Of a stretch of 64,000 bases of DNA, positions 44,988-55,500 are shown in pieces. The DNA lies in NCBI GenBank assembly GCA_016716565.1, contig JADJWC010000002.1:1-64000 (forward strand), given 5' to 3'. The translations under genes were made by a program, and so were the position numbers. The notes under the pieces are model-generated. The model worked only from the letters and a program-made list of their open reading frames with translations, did not search any database and had not been told where the DNA came from. Every line of letters begins with the position of its first letter. The stretch's first letter is position 1. Source of the stretch: a bacterium (GTDB taxonomy: Bacteria > Bacteroidota > Ignavibacteria > Ignavibacteriales > Ignavibacteriaceae).

Positions 44988-45439
44988 TTTTCAAATTAAA
45001 TTAATATTCAATTATAAAAGTTGTTTCTAACCTCGGAATATTTCAACAATTATGCCATTTAGCATTTAATTCAAACTATCGGTCTGAACTCAATAACCGG
45101 TTATTCCTAAATATCGATACGGCAATTTCAACCAATTTTAATCCATATATCGAATAATTTTCCACAATCCTCAATTTCATCTAAACAATTTCAGAAACGT
45201 TATTAGACTATTCAGAAATTAATGCTTATCCACATAAAACAAATTTTCAATTAATCGGTATTAAATAAAACGTCCGGTAGTAAAATTATCCGAACTATAT
45301 AATTTCTTTACCATTGCTGAACGTGATGATTTGTGAAAATGAAACCGAAGTTGACTTGAAAAACGGAACTGTAAAGATTTCGAATTGATCTGAATATGTA
45401 TCTTAACTTTATTTTGAAATGGACAAGGAAGTTATTTAT
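44988..45439. promoter_or_regulatory. Intergenic stretch with a 14-bp palindrome upstream of the kinase gene
   Basis: About 450 AT-rich bases between two minus-strand genes. AATAACCGGTTATT (45092-45105) is a perfect 14-bp palindrome about 105 bases before the kinase start and could be an operator. No reading frame, terminator or RNA is supported. Confidence 0.45.
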
Positions 45440-45820
45440 CTATGAAATTTTGAGCAGGTTTTCTACTGTTTGTAATAATAACTTTTTATTTATTGGTTTT
45501 GCAAGAAATCCATTTGCATTCTTTTGAAAGAATTCTTCTTCTCCCGGTTTAACATCGTAAGCTGTAGTAATGATGACTGGAATATTCTTAATTTGCTCAT
45601 CATTTCTAATTTGTAAAAGTAAAGTCTTGCCATTGCCCCCTGTGTTGAGGTTAAGATCGAGTAATATTAGATCGAAGTGCTTGCTGGATATTTGATAAAC
45701 CGCATCCGAAACTGTCTCAGCAAAACTCGTTTTGTACTTGTTTCGAAAAATCGCTTTAAGTATAAGTTGAGTTTCGCGGTTATCTTCTACAATTAGAAGT
45801 GAATGATTCTCCCCTGCCAT
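45440..45820 (-). CDS. Single-domain response regulator, 126 aa
   Basis: A stand-alone receiver (SLLIVEDNRETQLILKAIF, phosphoacceptor in LILLDLNL, Lys in FLAKPINKK). Frames extend to 45880, but the start at the Met before AGENHS (45820) places it 19 bases after the hydroxylase-like gene's end. Partner not shown; the hybrid kinase downstream at 42753-44987 is a candidate. Confidence 0.85.
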   Translation of the reverse strand: MAGENHSLLIVEDNRETQLILKAIFRNKYKTSFAETVSDAVYQISSKHFDLILLDLNLNTGGNGKTLLLQIRNDEQIKNIPVIITTAYDVKPGEEEFFQKNANGFLAKPINKKLLLQTVENLLKIS

Positions 45821-45839
45821 AAAAATTATTGTAAATGCT

Positions 45840-46466
45840 TCAACTTTTCTTCTTACCGAAAGTCGTTCCGAAAATAACATCCCAGAATGGAGAGCTTACA
45901 CCATAACCTTTATATTCATCCTGATAATGATGCAGCATATGATGATTTTTTATATCAAGCCAAAACTTGCTGTGCATATTGAAATGATGAATTGCATAGT
46001 GGGTTATATCATAAAAAAGATATCCGAGAATAAAACCTGAAAAGAATGGCATCATTAAATAAGGTCCAAAAATCCATCTAAAAAGGAAAAAGAATAACAA
46101 TGCCAATGGAATGCTTACTGATGGGGGCATCACAAGTCTCTTGGAATCACTTGGATAATCGTGGTGAACTCCATGAAAAATGAAATGTATTTTTTTCCCA
46201 AATTCACTTTTAGCTTTGTAATGAAAAACGAATCTGTGCAGCAAATATTCAGCTAATGTCCACGCTGCGATTCCACCAATAAAAAGACCGACAATATTTA
46301 AAATTGAGATACCGTATGTAAAGATTGACAAAAACATTAAAACCAAAATAACAGGTACATACACATATAGAGGAACAGTGTAATGCACCCTGGAAAAGAA
46401 TTCCATAAAATCACTTTCAAACATTCTTACAGTTTCATCTTTATTGGAAACATAATTCTTGGCCAT
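45840..46466 (-). CDS. Fatty acid hydroxylase family protein, 208 aa
   Basis: An integral membrane di-iron enzyme. Histidine clusters HRFVFHYK, HFIFHGVHHDYP, HYAIHHFNMH and HHMLHHYQDEY fit the FA2H/sterol-desaturase pattern of eight or more histidines. Four or so transmembrane helices lie around them. It would hydroxylate a lipid chain; the substrate cannot be told. It is upstream of the small receiver gene on the same strand. Confidence 0.87.
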   Translation of the reverse strand: MAKNYVSNKDETVRMFESDFMEFFSRVHYTVPLYVYVPVILVLMFLSIFTYGISILNIVGLFIGGIAAWTLAEYLLHRFVFHYKAKSEFGKKIHFIFHGVHHDYPSDSKRLVMPPSVSIPLALLFFFLFRWIFGPYLMMPFFSGFILGYLFYDITHYAIHHFNMHSKFWLDIKNHHMLHHYQDEYKGYGVSSPFWDVIFGTTFGKKKS

Positions 46467-46550
46467 TGTTTTTCCTTAATTGTTAATTTTTAGCAACCGA
46501 AATTTAATCATATTCCGTTAATTGTAAATACCACTTTTTCGACACTACAG

Positions 46551-47576
46551 TCAGTTTTTTTTCTCAATCCCTAATCCGGGAGTATCCGGGACAACGATTT
46601 CACCTGATACAATCTTCAATCCGCTAAACAAATCATTTGAGATTAATTCCGAACCATCAAGATCAATCCAATCTGCAAGAGGAGCTAAGTGCGAAGCTGC
46701 TGATATTGCACAGGAGGTTTCCGTCATACATCCGATCATGACTTTAAGTTTCAGATCTCGCGCCAACTTAATCATCCGATCTGCATTCCTGATTCCGCCG
46801 GCCTTCATTAACTTAATATTAATTCCTGTATAACAATCTTTAATTTTTTCAATATCAGAAATATCCTGAACTGCTTCATCAGCGATAATGGGAATAGGCG
46901 ATTTTTCAAGTAACCATTTTGCATCTTCTAAATTCTCTTTTGGGATTGGTTGTTCAACCAGAAGAACCTTTTTTTCACTTAACCAGTTCATCATATCGAG
47001 AGCAAAATATTTATCTTTCCAACCCTGGTTCACATCTACAAATAATGGTTTATCTGTATACATCCTTATAGATGATATTATTTCTTTATCCCTGTTACTG
47101 CCTAATTTCACTTTTAAAAATTTATAGCCACTTGCTGATTCAATTTTTCTTTCAAGCTCCTCAGCATTGGAGATTCCTATCGTAAAGGATGTAAATAAAT
47201 TTTTCTTTATCTGAACGCCAAGCATTTTATATAAAGGCAGACTGTTTAATTTTCCCCAAAGATCATAAAGAGCAATATCCAAAGAAGCTTTAGCAGCACT
47301 GTTTCCAGTAACTGAGTTATCAACAAAATCAAGAAGAAGATTTATATTTGAAATATCAGCATATTTATCTAAATGAATATTATTTAAAAAATTTATTACG
47401 CTATCCTGGTTCTCTTCCAGATATGGAGGTAAAGAAGCTTCTCCATACCCAACTAGTCCATTATGTTCAACTTCAACCATAACGGCAGGTGTTGTGTTTC
47501 TTGAACCTGATGCTATAGAAAATGTATCTTTTAGCTTAATAGTATAAGGATAGTAACTGAGCTTTATTCTTGACAT
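46551..47576 (-). CDS. Dipeptide epimerase, enolase superfamily (L-Ala-D/L-Glu-type)
   Basis: Residues KVKLG (K-x-K), VDVNQGW, VEQPIPK, ADEAVQD and IKLMKAGG give the acid-base and metal sites of the muconate-lactonizing subgroup. DLDGSE near the C-terminus is the D-x-D motif that binds the alpha-amino group in dipeptide epimerases. The role would be in recycling cell-wall peptides. Length 341 is normal. No clear operon partner. Confidence 0.88.
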   Translation of the reverse strand: MSRIKLSYYPYTIKLKDTFSIASGSRNTTPAVMVEVEHNGLVGYGEASLPPYLEENQDSVINFLNNIHLDKYADISNINLLLDFVDNSVTGNSAAKASLDIALYDLWGKLNSLPLYKMLGVQIKKNLFTSFTIGISNAEELERKIESASGYKFLKVKLGSNRDKEIISSIRMYTDKPLFVDVNQGWKDKYFALDMMNWLSEKKVLLVEQPIPKENLEDAKWLLEKSPIPIIADEAVQDISDIEKIKDCYTGINIKLMKAGGIRNADRMIKLARDLKLKVMIGCMTETSCAISAASHLAPLADWIDLDGSELISNDLFSGLKIVSGEIVVPDTPGLGIEKKN

Positions 47577-47746
47577 TTACATTTGATTCTTTTTAGTTAT
47601 TTATAAATTTATGATCAGTTGAATGATGTACAATTTATAAAGGATTTTAAGAATTGGATACACAACAATAAATTCTGAGGTAAATAATTTGTATACAATC
47701 GAAGATCAGCAATATTACCAATACGAAATAACAGATTAACAAATCA

Positions 47747-49111
47747 TTAATCTATATCATCCCCGTTTTCTCTTGGATTGGATAGTATCCTGTGTGCGAC
47801 ATTGCTGTCAGAAGTATAAAACGAAATGTTACCGTTTTCCAAATGTTTATACATCAGATCATTTTCAATCAGGTAATAAAATCTCTGTTTGAATTCGTCA
47901 ATGGATAAATGGGCAGTTGCTGCAAGCTTTGCTAGTTCGTGCGGATCATCAAAATCTGTCTTGTTCAATCTAAGCATATATTTTCTTGCTATATAAAATG
48001 ATTCAGAACTTGGATCAACCATCCTGACTCTGGTTCTTTTAGTCACAGGATCAAGTATGTCATTGAAGTACAATGGTACGAATCTGCCATTCTGAATAGA
48101 TATCATTGCACCGCTTCCACCATCAAGTATGAACTGTGAAGCAGAGAAGCCAAGATCTCTTGTGTATTCCATATCAAATGGAATCGGATCAGCGCAACGA
48201 AGTTCATAACCAATATTTTTTGCTACGATGGTTATTTTGATTCCGTATTCTTTCAGTTTTTGTTGGACTTTTGATTTAAGGATTTCTCCAAAATTAATTT
48301 CCGCTATTCTGATGTTGTCGTGAGCATCGCGTTCTATATCAACCAACTGTTCGAGATCATCTATGTTTAATCTTTCAACAATGCCTTCAGCCAGAATCGC
48401 AACTCCATCTGATCTTCCATAGCTCATTCGCTTAATAATTGAGCCAACAAGTACGTCGACGACATGGTTTAAACCAATTTTTTCTCCGGGAAATTCTTCC
48501 GGGATGAGTGTTATAGTAGATCCTGTAGCTTTACCAATACCGAGAGCAAGGTGGCCAGCTTTTCTTCCCATTGTCACAATAAAATACCAGCGCGAAGTTG
48601 TTTGGGCATCCACCATAATGCTTTTTACAATTTCGACTCCAATATGTCGCGCAGTCTGAAAACCAAACGTTGGTATTCCATGCGGTAGGTCCAGGTCATT
48701 ATCAATTGTCTTTGGAACATGTACAACCTTAATTCTTCCTGCAGCCATCTCATTAACTTTCAATGCACTAAATGCCGTATCATCACCGCCGATGGTAATA
48801 AGTTTATCAACATCAAGTCTTAGTAATGATGTTACAGCATTCTCAAGATGCTGCTTATTTTTTGTAGGATTTGCACGTGAAATTCCAATATAAGATCCTC
48901 CCCGAAAATGGATGCGGCTCACATTATGAATCGTGAGTTCTTTTACATGGTTCGTATCACCTTCCATTATCCACTGGAATCCATCTTTAATTCCAAGAAC
49001 CTGAATTCCTTCGACTTCGGCTCTGATAGTTGCCGCACCGATCACGCTGTTAATCCCAGGTGCAGGTCCTCCACTTACGAGTATTGCTAATTTCTTTGGT
49101 GCAATTGACAT
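47747..49111 (-). CDS. 6-phosphofructokinase, PPi-type signature
   Basis: A second PFK, 454 residues. ISGGPAPGINSVIGA is the N-terminal site. At position 104 (E. coli numbering) it has Asp, in IGGDDTAFSA, and at 124 Lys, in HVPKTIDNDL; together these mark PPi-dependent enzymes. The C-terminal 80 residues form an additional segment. PPi use would make the step reversible and save ATP. The ATP-type PFK is at 12517-13617. Confidence 0.88.
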   Translation of the reverse strand: MSIAPKKLAILVSGGPAPGINSVIGAATIRAEVEGIQVLGIKDGFQWIMEGDTNHVKELTIHNVSRIHFRGGSYIGISRANPTKNKQHLENAVTSLLRLDVDKLITIGGDDTAFSALKVNEMAAGRIKVVHVPKTIDNDLDLPHGIPTFGFQTARHIGVEIVKSIMVDAQTTSRWYFIVTMGRKAGHLALGIGKATGSTITLIPEEFPGEKIGLNHVVDVLVGSIIKRMSYGRSDGVAILAEGIVERLNIDDLEQLVDIERDAHDNIRIAEINFGEILKSKVQQKLKEYGIKITIVAKNIGYELRCADPIPFDMEYTRDLGFSASQFILDGGSGAMISIQNGRFVPLYFNDILDPVTKRTRVRMVDPSSESFYIARKYMLRLNKTDFDDPHELAKLAATAHLSIDEFKQRFYYLIENDLMYKHLENGNISFYTSDSNVAHRILSNPRENGDDID

Positions 49112-49158
49112 TTATATGGTCTATCCTTTAATAAGTTGCTAAAAATATTTATCAGGCA

Positions 49159-51342
49159 CTAATGCAAAATCTTAAGACGTGCAAATTTGAGCATAAGCTG
49201 ACGAACATTATTTCCTTCGAATGTAACCGTTGCTTTCACCATATCACCGGCGCCTGTAACATCGATTACTTTTCCGAGACCAAATTTTTCATGCATCACT
49301 CTGCTGCCAATTCGTACGACTTTATTTTCCTGATCAAAATCTCCATAATCAACCGAGTTGAAGTATTCGTAGAAAATTTCTTTCTTGGTTTTTCTGTTTG
49401 CTTTTCTGCCAATTCCCCCATTAATTTCTTGAACAGTTGAAGGTTCGATTTCATCTATAAACCTTGACCTGCTTTGGTAAGCAACCTCGCCGAAACGATA
49501 ACGACTTCTTGCATGAGAAAGGTATACTTTTTCCTGGGCTCTTGTTACAGCTACATAAAACAACCGACGCTCTTCTTCAACCGAAGAATCCTCACTGAAT
49601 CTGTTTGCTAATGGAAAGATTTCTTCTTCTAAACCAGAAATGAAGACAATCGGGAATTCCAATCCCTTCGCACTGTGAACGGTAAGAAAAGTAACTGCAT
49701 TCTTTGTTTCATCTTTCATATCTATATCAGAAATGAGAGAAACATCCTCGAGGAACTGATCAAGTTTTGCATCCTTATTTTCTTTCGAGTACTCAGAAAT
49801 TGCAGCCATTAACTGATTAATATTTTCAAGTCGCGATTGTGACTCGGGTGTATTTTCGGACTTGAACATTCTTACCAATCCGAGTTCATCAATTAATGCA
49901 AGTGAAAGCTCTCCTACAGACAATGTATCTTTTAGTTTAATATATTTCTCGAGCAGTACTCTGAAACCCTTTACATTTTTCTGGATTCGCTCTTTTATAT
50001 CTATAACTTCAAACACCCTGTTCATAGTTTGAAAAAGTGTGAGATCATGCTTTCTGGCAAAAGCGATCATTCTGGTAACGGTCGTGTTGCCGATACCACG
50101 CTGCGGGAAATTCATAATTCTGAGCAGGCTTTCTTCATCATTAGTATTTGCAATAACACGCAGATATGCAATAACATCCTTCACTTCTTTTCTTCTGTAA
50201 AATTCTACTCCACCAATGATTACATAAGGGATTTTCTCTTTGTAGAAAATATCTTCGAGTACTCTGCTTTGAGCATTAGTCCTGTACAAAATAGAAAAAT
50301 CTTTATAGGAAAGTTTCTTTTTACTGATTTCTTTCTTAATAAACTTTGCAAGTTGAAATGCTTCATCTTTTTCATCAGCACAGCGGATTAAAGTAAGCGG
50401 CTCGCCATCACTGTTTTCAGTCCACAGAGTTTTTGTCACCTGGTTCTTGTTATTCTTAATGACAGAATCTGCAGCAGCAAGAATAGTTTTTGTAGAGCGG
50501 TAATTTTGTTCAAGCTTGAATAGCTTTTGGTTCTTGAAATCTTTTTTGAAGTCTTGCATATTGCCAAGATTTGCACCGCGCCAGCTGTATATGCTTTGTG
50601 CATCATCCCCAACAACTGATATTTTACAAGATCTGGATACAAGCAGTTTTAATAATTCATACTGAGATTTATTCGTATCCTGAAATTCGTCCACAAGAAT
50701 GTAGTGAAATCTGCTTTTGTATTTATGTAATATTTTATCATTAGAATTAAATAGTTGAATTGGTTTTAGAAGAAGATCCTCAAAATCCATTGCATTGTTT
50801 GCAACAAGTCTTTTCTGATACTCTTCATATATCTCTGCAATTTTTTCATCTTTAAAAGTTTTGACAAATCTCTTTTGATATTCCGCTGGCATAATCATAT
50901 GATTCTTGAGAAAACTGATTCTATGCCTAACAGAATTTACGGTGAGTCCTTCAATCTCAATGTTAAAATTTGTCATAATATTACTTACTAAAGAATAGGA
51001 ATCTTCAGTATCATATATTGAAAAGTTTGGATTGTAATCCAGGTACTTTGCTTCAATTCTCAATATGCGCGCAAATATTGAATGAAATGTTCCCATCCAG
51101 ATAGATTCGGCTTTTTTACCAACAAGCTCAACAATTCTGGATTTCATTTCGTTTGCCGATTTATTAGTAAATGTTAACGCGAGGATTGATTCAGGAGTGT
51201 AACCTTGCTTTAATAAATAAGCAACTTTGTAAGTGAGAACTTTTGTCTTTCCGGAACCAGCTCCTGCAACTATCATTTGCGATGGTCCGGTGAATTCAAC
51301 TGCTTTTTGCTGGTCAGGATTTAGTTTTTTGAGATCGATCAT
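49159..51342 (-). CDS. UvrD/PcrA-type superfamily 1 DNA helicase
   Basis: A 727-residue 3'-5' helicase. Motif I is AGAGSGKTKVL, motif Ia LALTFTNKSANEM, motif II LVDEFQDTN, motif III VGDDAQSIYSWRGA, and later motifs VHSAKGLEFPIVF and VAVTRAQEKVYLSHA are all present. It would act in nucleotide-excision and mismatch repair and remove proteins from DNA. The C-terminus ends MHEKFGLGKVIDVTGAGD, like PcrA's Tudor-like region. It stands alone on its strand. Confidence 0.93.
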   Translation of the reverse strand: MIDLKKLNPDQQKAVEFTGPSQMIVAGAGSGKTKVLTYKVAYLLKQGYTPESILALTFTNKSANEMKSRIVELVGKKAESIWMGTFHSIFARILRIEAKYLDYNPNFSIYDTEDSYSLVSNIMTNFNIEIEGLTVNSVRHRISFLKNHMIMPAEYQKRFVKTFKDEKIAEIYEEYQKRLVANNAMDFEDLLLKPIQLFNSNDKILHKYKSRFHYILVDEFQDTNKSQYELLKLLVSRSCKISVVGDDAQSIYSWRGANLGNMQDFKKDFKNQKLFKLEQNYRSTKTILAAADSVIKNNKNQVTKTLWTENSDGEPLTLIRCADEKDEAFQLAKFIKKEISKKKLSYKDFSILYRTNAQSRVLEDIFYKEKIPYVIIGGVEFYRRKEVKDVIAYLRVIANTNDEESLLRIMNFPQRGIGNTTVTRMIAFARKHDLTLFQTMNRVFEVIDIKERIQKNVKGFRVLLEKYIKLKDTLSVGELSLALIDELGLVRMFKSENTPESQSRLENINQLMAAISEYSKENKDAKLDQFLEDVSLISDIDMKDETKNAVTFLTVHSAKGLEFPIVFISGLEEEIFPLANRFSEDSSVEEERRLFYVAVTRAQEKVYLSHARSRYRFGEVAYQSRSRFIDEIEPSTVQEINGGIGRKANRKTKKEIFYEYFNSVDYGDFDQENKVVRIGSRVMHEKFGLGKVIDVTGAGDMVKATVTFEGNNVRQLMLKFARLKILH

Positions 51343-51552
51343 TTTTCCCGAAGATTTTTTGAAAAATTGGAAGCAAATATAACTAAACGAATCCCGATTG
51401 GAAAGGCTACAAATTGGATATGATTACTTTTTTACTGAAGAGATGACGTCGATAATCTTCAAAGTAATTTAGATTTTTTTAAATCTAAATTCCAATTTAA
51501 TCGGAAGGTGCACTGATGAAGGTATAATAAATTTCAATCGATCAAAATAAAA

Positions 51553-51584
51553 AACCCCTCAACTACAAGTGAGTTGCAGGGGTT
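51553..51584 (-). terminator. Hairpin with T-run on the minus strand
   Basis: AACCCCT-CAACT (51553-51564) pairs with AGTTG-C-AGGGGTT (51572-51584), a 12-bp stem with one bulged C. On the minus strand it is followed by a T-rich stretch. No minus-strand gene lies upstream in this gap, so it would end an RNA starting to the right (see the neighbouring structured region) or read-through. Confidence 0.7.
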
Positions 51585-51806
51585 ATAAGGAGAGAACATA
51601 TGATGCAGTTTTAGTTAACCAACTTACGTGCCACTGATAAGTTTCGATTATCAACTAAAATCAGGATATTTTTTATGAATTTGAACAAAAAATGAATGAA
51701 AATGAGACCCTTAATTAAAATTTAAAACAAAATGAGCTGCATTAAAAGATTCCGGCGACACTTGATAATTAGAATTTATTTTGCTTTCTTTGCTGGCAGA
51801 GGGATT
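51585..51806. other. Structured intergenic region with an orphan ribosome binding site
   Basis: AAGGAG then an ATG that opens only four codons (51600-51614, MMQF) lies next to nested inverted repeats. TTTTAGTT (51609-51616) pairs with AACTAAAA (51653-51660), and AACTTA (51621-51626) with TAAGTT (51638-51643) inside. It could be a leader, an attenuator or a small RNA on either strand. I see no protein gene in it. Confidence 0.4.
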
Positions 51807-52208
51807 ATGAAAACGGTAATATTTTTTTTGAGTATAATATTCTTTTCTTTATTAGCCGTAGTAGGTTGCAGGGATATTTTTGGAGACAGGACAGAACCAG
51901 AATCTATAGTTCAACCGCCGCAGGAAGGTTCTAATTTAGTAGTAACTGAGCCGGTTCATGGAAAAATTTGGAATCCTGGAGATACAATCCAAATAAAATG
52001 GATTGCACCAACTATTAAAAAAATTGATTTGGAACTCTATAGAAAAAGTGAATATAAATTTCTAATTGCGGGGGAAGTTTCTAATTATGGTAATTACTCC
52101 TGGATTATACCAATAGACCTTCCTCTATCAAATCATTACCTGATCAAAGTTAGCAATCATAATAACGCAGATGTTTATAAATTCAGTGGAAGATTTGGTG
52201 TGCAATAA
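51807..52208 (+). CDS. Putative lipoprotein with a Kre9/Knh1-like Ig-fold domain, 133 aa
   Basis: The ATG at 51807 gives a clean lipoprotein signal (MKTVIFFLSIIFFSLLAVVGC) with Cys21 as the lipidation site; the longer frame from 51732 is less likely. The rest (VTEPVHGKIWNPGDTIQIKW onward) matches the beta-sandwich seen in Ser/Thr-rich Kre9-type secreted proteins and bacterial counterparts. It is likely anchored in a membrane and facing the periplasm or outside. Function unknown. Confidence 0.7.
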   Translation: MKTVIFFLSIIFFSLLAVVGCRDIFGDRTEPESIVQPPQEGSNLVVTEPVHGKIWNPGDTIQIKWIAPTIKKIDLELYRKSEYKFLIAGEVSNYGNYSWIIPIDLPLSNHYLIKVSNHNNADVYKFSGRFGVQ

Positions 52209-52228
52209 TTCGATTTGGAGAGATATAA

Positions 52229-52519
52229 ATGACCGATATTGATCTTAAAGATTTCGAAGATTATTTGTCGGAGTTTGATTTGATTCCGAAATTTGATGCT
52301 GAGCATTGTCCAATCTGCGGAATTGTCCTTTCAGATAGCTTATCCGTTAATAAAGTGCCTCTTGTAGAACTACGGTTTGAAAATGAGATGGTTGCAGAAA
52401 GAGCTATTGATCTTCTAGAATCAGAAGGAATAAAGTCAAGAAAGTCTTCTTCAGGGAAAGAAAAAATTCTTATCCCTGAAGAGAAGCTTGAAGATGCTAA
52501 GATTATATTAAAATCATAA
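52229..52519 (+). CDS. DUF2007-like signal-transducing protein, 96 aa
   Basis: The C-terminal half (LVELRFENEMVAERAIDLLE, then GIKSRKSS, then ILIPEEKLEDAKIIL) resembles the DUF2007 fold, a small alpha-beta module of unclear function. A C-x2-C pair (HCPICGIVL) lies ahead of it. It starts 20 bases after the lipoprotein stop with a GGAGAG ribosome binding site, so the two are co-transcribed. Confidence 0.7.
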   Translation: MTDIDLKDFEDYLSEFDLIPKFDAEHCPICGIVLSDSLSVNKVPLVELRFENEMVAERAIDLLESEGIKSRKSSSGKEKILIPEEKLEDAKIILKS

Positions 52520-52536
52520 CTGATTGAAATTATTAA

Positions 52537-55500
52537 CTATTTCAGCAGAATCATTTTTTTGGTTGATAAAAAATTACCTGCTTTCAAAGTATAGAAATAT
52601 ATTCCACTTGATAGTGCTGAAGCATCAAATTTATATTGATAAGTACCTGCGCTCATTTCTTCGTTAATAAGTGTGGTAACTTCATTCCCAAGAATATCGA
52701 AGACTTTTAACGAAACAACTCCTGTCTCCTTCAATGAATATGAGATGGTTGTTGTGGGATTAAAAGGATTCGGATAGTTTTGTTCCAGCGAGTATTGACT
52801 TGGAGTATTTACCTCAATCTCAATAGTTTCAGAATATTCAAAGGAGCCATTGAAATCAATTTGTTTTAACCTGTAACTGTAAATTCCGTACTGGGCATTT
52901 TCATCAACAAAAGAATAAGTTCGGAAGTCGGTAGTCGTACCCGAACCAGCAACAAATCCGATTTTTTCCCATGTGTCAGAAATTTTCCTTTCTACTTCAA
53001 AGCCAGAATTATTCGTTTCAGTAGCAGTTGTCCAGATTAAATTTACATCATTATCAGATGCATGTCCGGTGAAAGAAGTAAGCTCAACAGGAACCGCAAC
53101 AGTTCCACCAGAAAAACAAACAACTTTACCATCACGTGTACCTGCTAACAATTCATAACTGAAGTTCCCGTCTATTGACGGAATTTTATTCACCGAATAC
53201 ATCCAGTCACCTGGAAATGAATGAAGGTAAATTAGCGAATCTCCTATTCCACTGATGCAATAGAAATTACCGTACCGCGCAGCAGCGAGAACATCCTCAA
53301 AACCATCATCGTTGATATCAGGAATTGTGGCAACACCAAACTGATAATCCATCTGCCAAGACCATAGCTGTGCTCCATTCGCTCCACTCAGGCAATTCAA
53401 TCCATTGTTAGCAAAAGAAGCAATTACAACATCAGGGATCTGATCACTATTTATATCATTGATCAAAGTAATTTGAATAACTCCGGCTGAAGCTCCCAAT
53501 GGGTAAGTCCATAAAATGCTACCTGTGGCACCATCTAGCCGATGTATTCTATTAAAATATTCTGCAGCTATAATGTCTGAATTACCATTTGGTAGAGGAA
53601 GTTCTAATAATTCCTTTGGTTCATAAAGTAACATTGGTCTTGTCCATAATGTTTGACCATTTGTTCCATTCAATGCTCTTACGGCTAAATCAGTGGTTCC
53701 ATTGTTACCATAAGCAATAACCACGTCCGGCTTATTATCTCCATTTAAATCATCAATTGAAATTATAGTTTTCCCAAATGAAGGATTTGGACCAGGGAAA
53801 GGATGTTCCCATAATATATTTCCTGTCCGTCCTTCGAATAAAAATGCTCGTTTATAACCTGTTCCCTGCTCGTTTCCATCAGCAATAGCAAGTATATCAA
53901 CAATACCATCACCATTAAAATCTCTTTGAACATCTACAGCTTCAAAATCTCCAAGATCCCAATTTATATCATCACCATACTGCCAGATGATCTGGCCGGT
54001 TTTACCACTCAGAACATAAACGTGCTCATTACCGCCGCCAATGGCAAGAACAACATCATCATATCCATCACCGTTTAAATCGTTAGCAATTTGTATTGCA
54101 TCCTGTACACCATACTCAAAGTTAGCACCAATTGATCCTGCATTACTGCTACTCATATAAGTAGTAAAAATCCAAATTGGATATGTTGCTCCGGAGGCTG
54201 CACCATCAAGGCACATAGTCCAATAATTTTCTGTTGAAATGATTACATCGGCTACTCCATCACCAGTAATATCATTTATGTATTTTAATCCTTCAATTCT
54301 CGGACTTGCACTTGGAGAACTTGGATGAGGTGGCACTTGAAACTGCCAGAACATATAACCATAATTGTAATCACTAAAATTTCCAGTTCCCTGCATTGGT
54401 ATTTTTGCAACAGGATTTGTTAAATCATTATTTGATATTTTTAATGTATCAAGATAAGTTCCAACCTGTGTCGGGTAAAAATAAGCAGTTAATTCTAAAG
54501 TATCTGTTGAAGGAATTGAGAATGGAAGTGTAGGTGCACTATAAGTAAATTCTGGAAGATTAAAGTGAAGATCTGATATTTGCAATGTCTGATCTCCTAC
54601 ACTGATTATCTTAAATCTCCAAAAAGCGATTCCTTCTTCACCTACCCAAACATTTCCAAAATTATGTGATGTTGCTGATAGCCCGATTCGCGCACCACTT
54701 AATACGCCTTGCCCTCGGAGGTTAATATTATTGACAAGAGAAACCGGATCATTACAATAAATTTTGAGAAGACCCTGATAATATGAGTATTGCAATGGTG
54801 CAAAATTAACAACTAAATCGTACGAACTTCCAGCAGGAATATTTATTGGAAAAGTAAGAGGACTAAAAGAATAACCGATACCAGTAATTGTTATTGAATC
54901 AATGGTTAGTGTCGCAGTTCCAGTACTATAAATAGTAAGATAGTAGTTATATGAATTACCAACTGTAGTATTTGGAAAATTAATTGTTGAAACCGGTAAT
55001 GTTATCTCTGGCGTTCCACTTCCCTCAAGATCATATTTAAACAACTGTCTTCCTGAAGTTGCACCAACAGGTTCAGCCATCAACCAGAAATACGTTCCAT
55101 CCCACGCAAGTCCTCTTGGATTCTGTCTGACGCCTGGTGTTTCCGGAACATGAAATGAAAAAAGTTCCACTTCAGTATTCAGATCAATTGCATAAATTTT
55201 TTCATCATCTCCTTGAAAACCATCCATTACATAAAATAGGGTATCGCCTTTAACTGTAATTCCCTGAGGTTGCAATCCAATTACAGAGATTGTGTCAACA
55301 ATTGCTCTCGCCGCAACGTTGACTTTATACAATGCAGCTCTTGCATCTGGTGAATAAACAGATATCCACAAACCATCACCATCCCAAGCCGCACCACCAA
55401 GATAGATACTTGTGGAGCCAAATAATTCTGCAGTTGGAATTGAATCTACAACGATTCCTGTGTTGCTGACTTTATATAAATCGCATCTGGCTGTTTTTCT

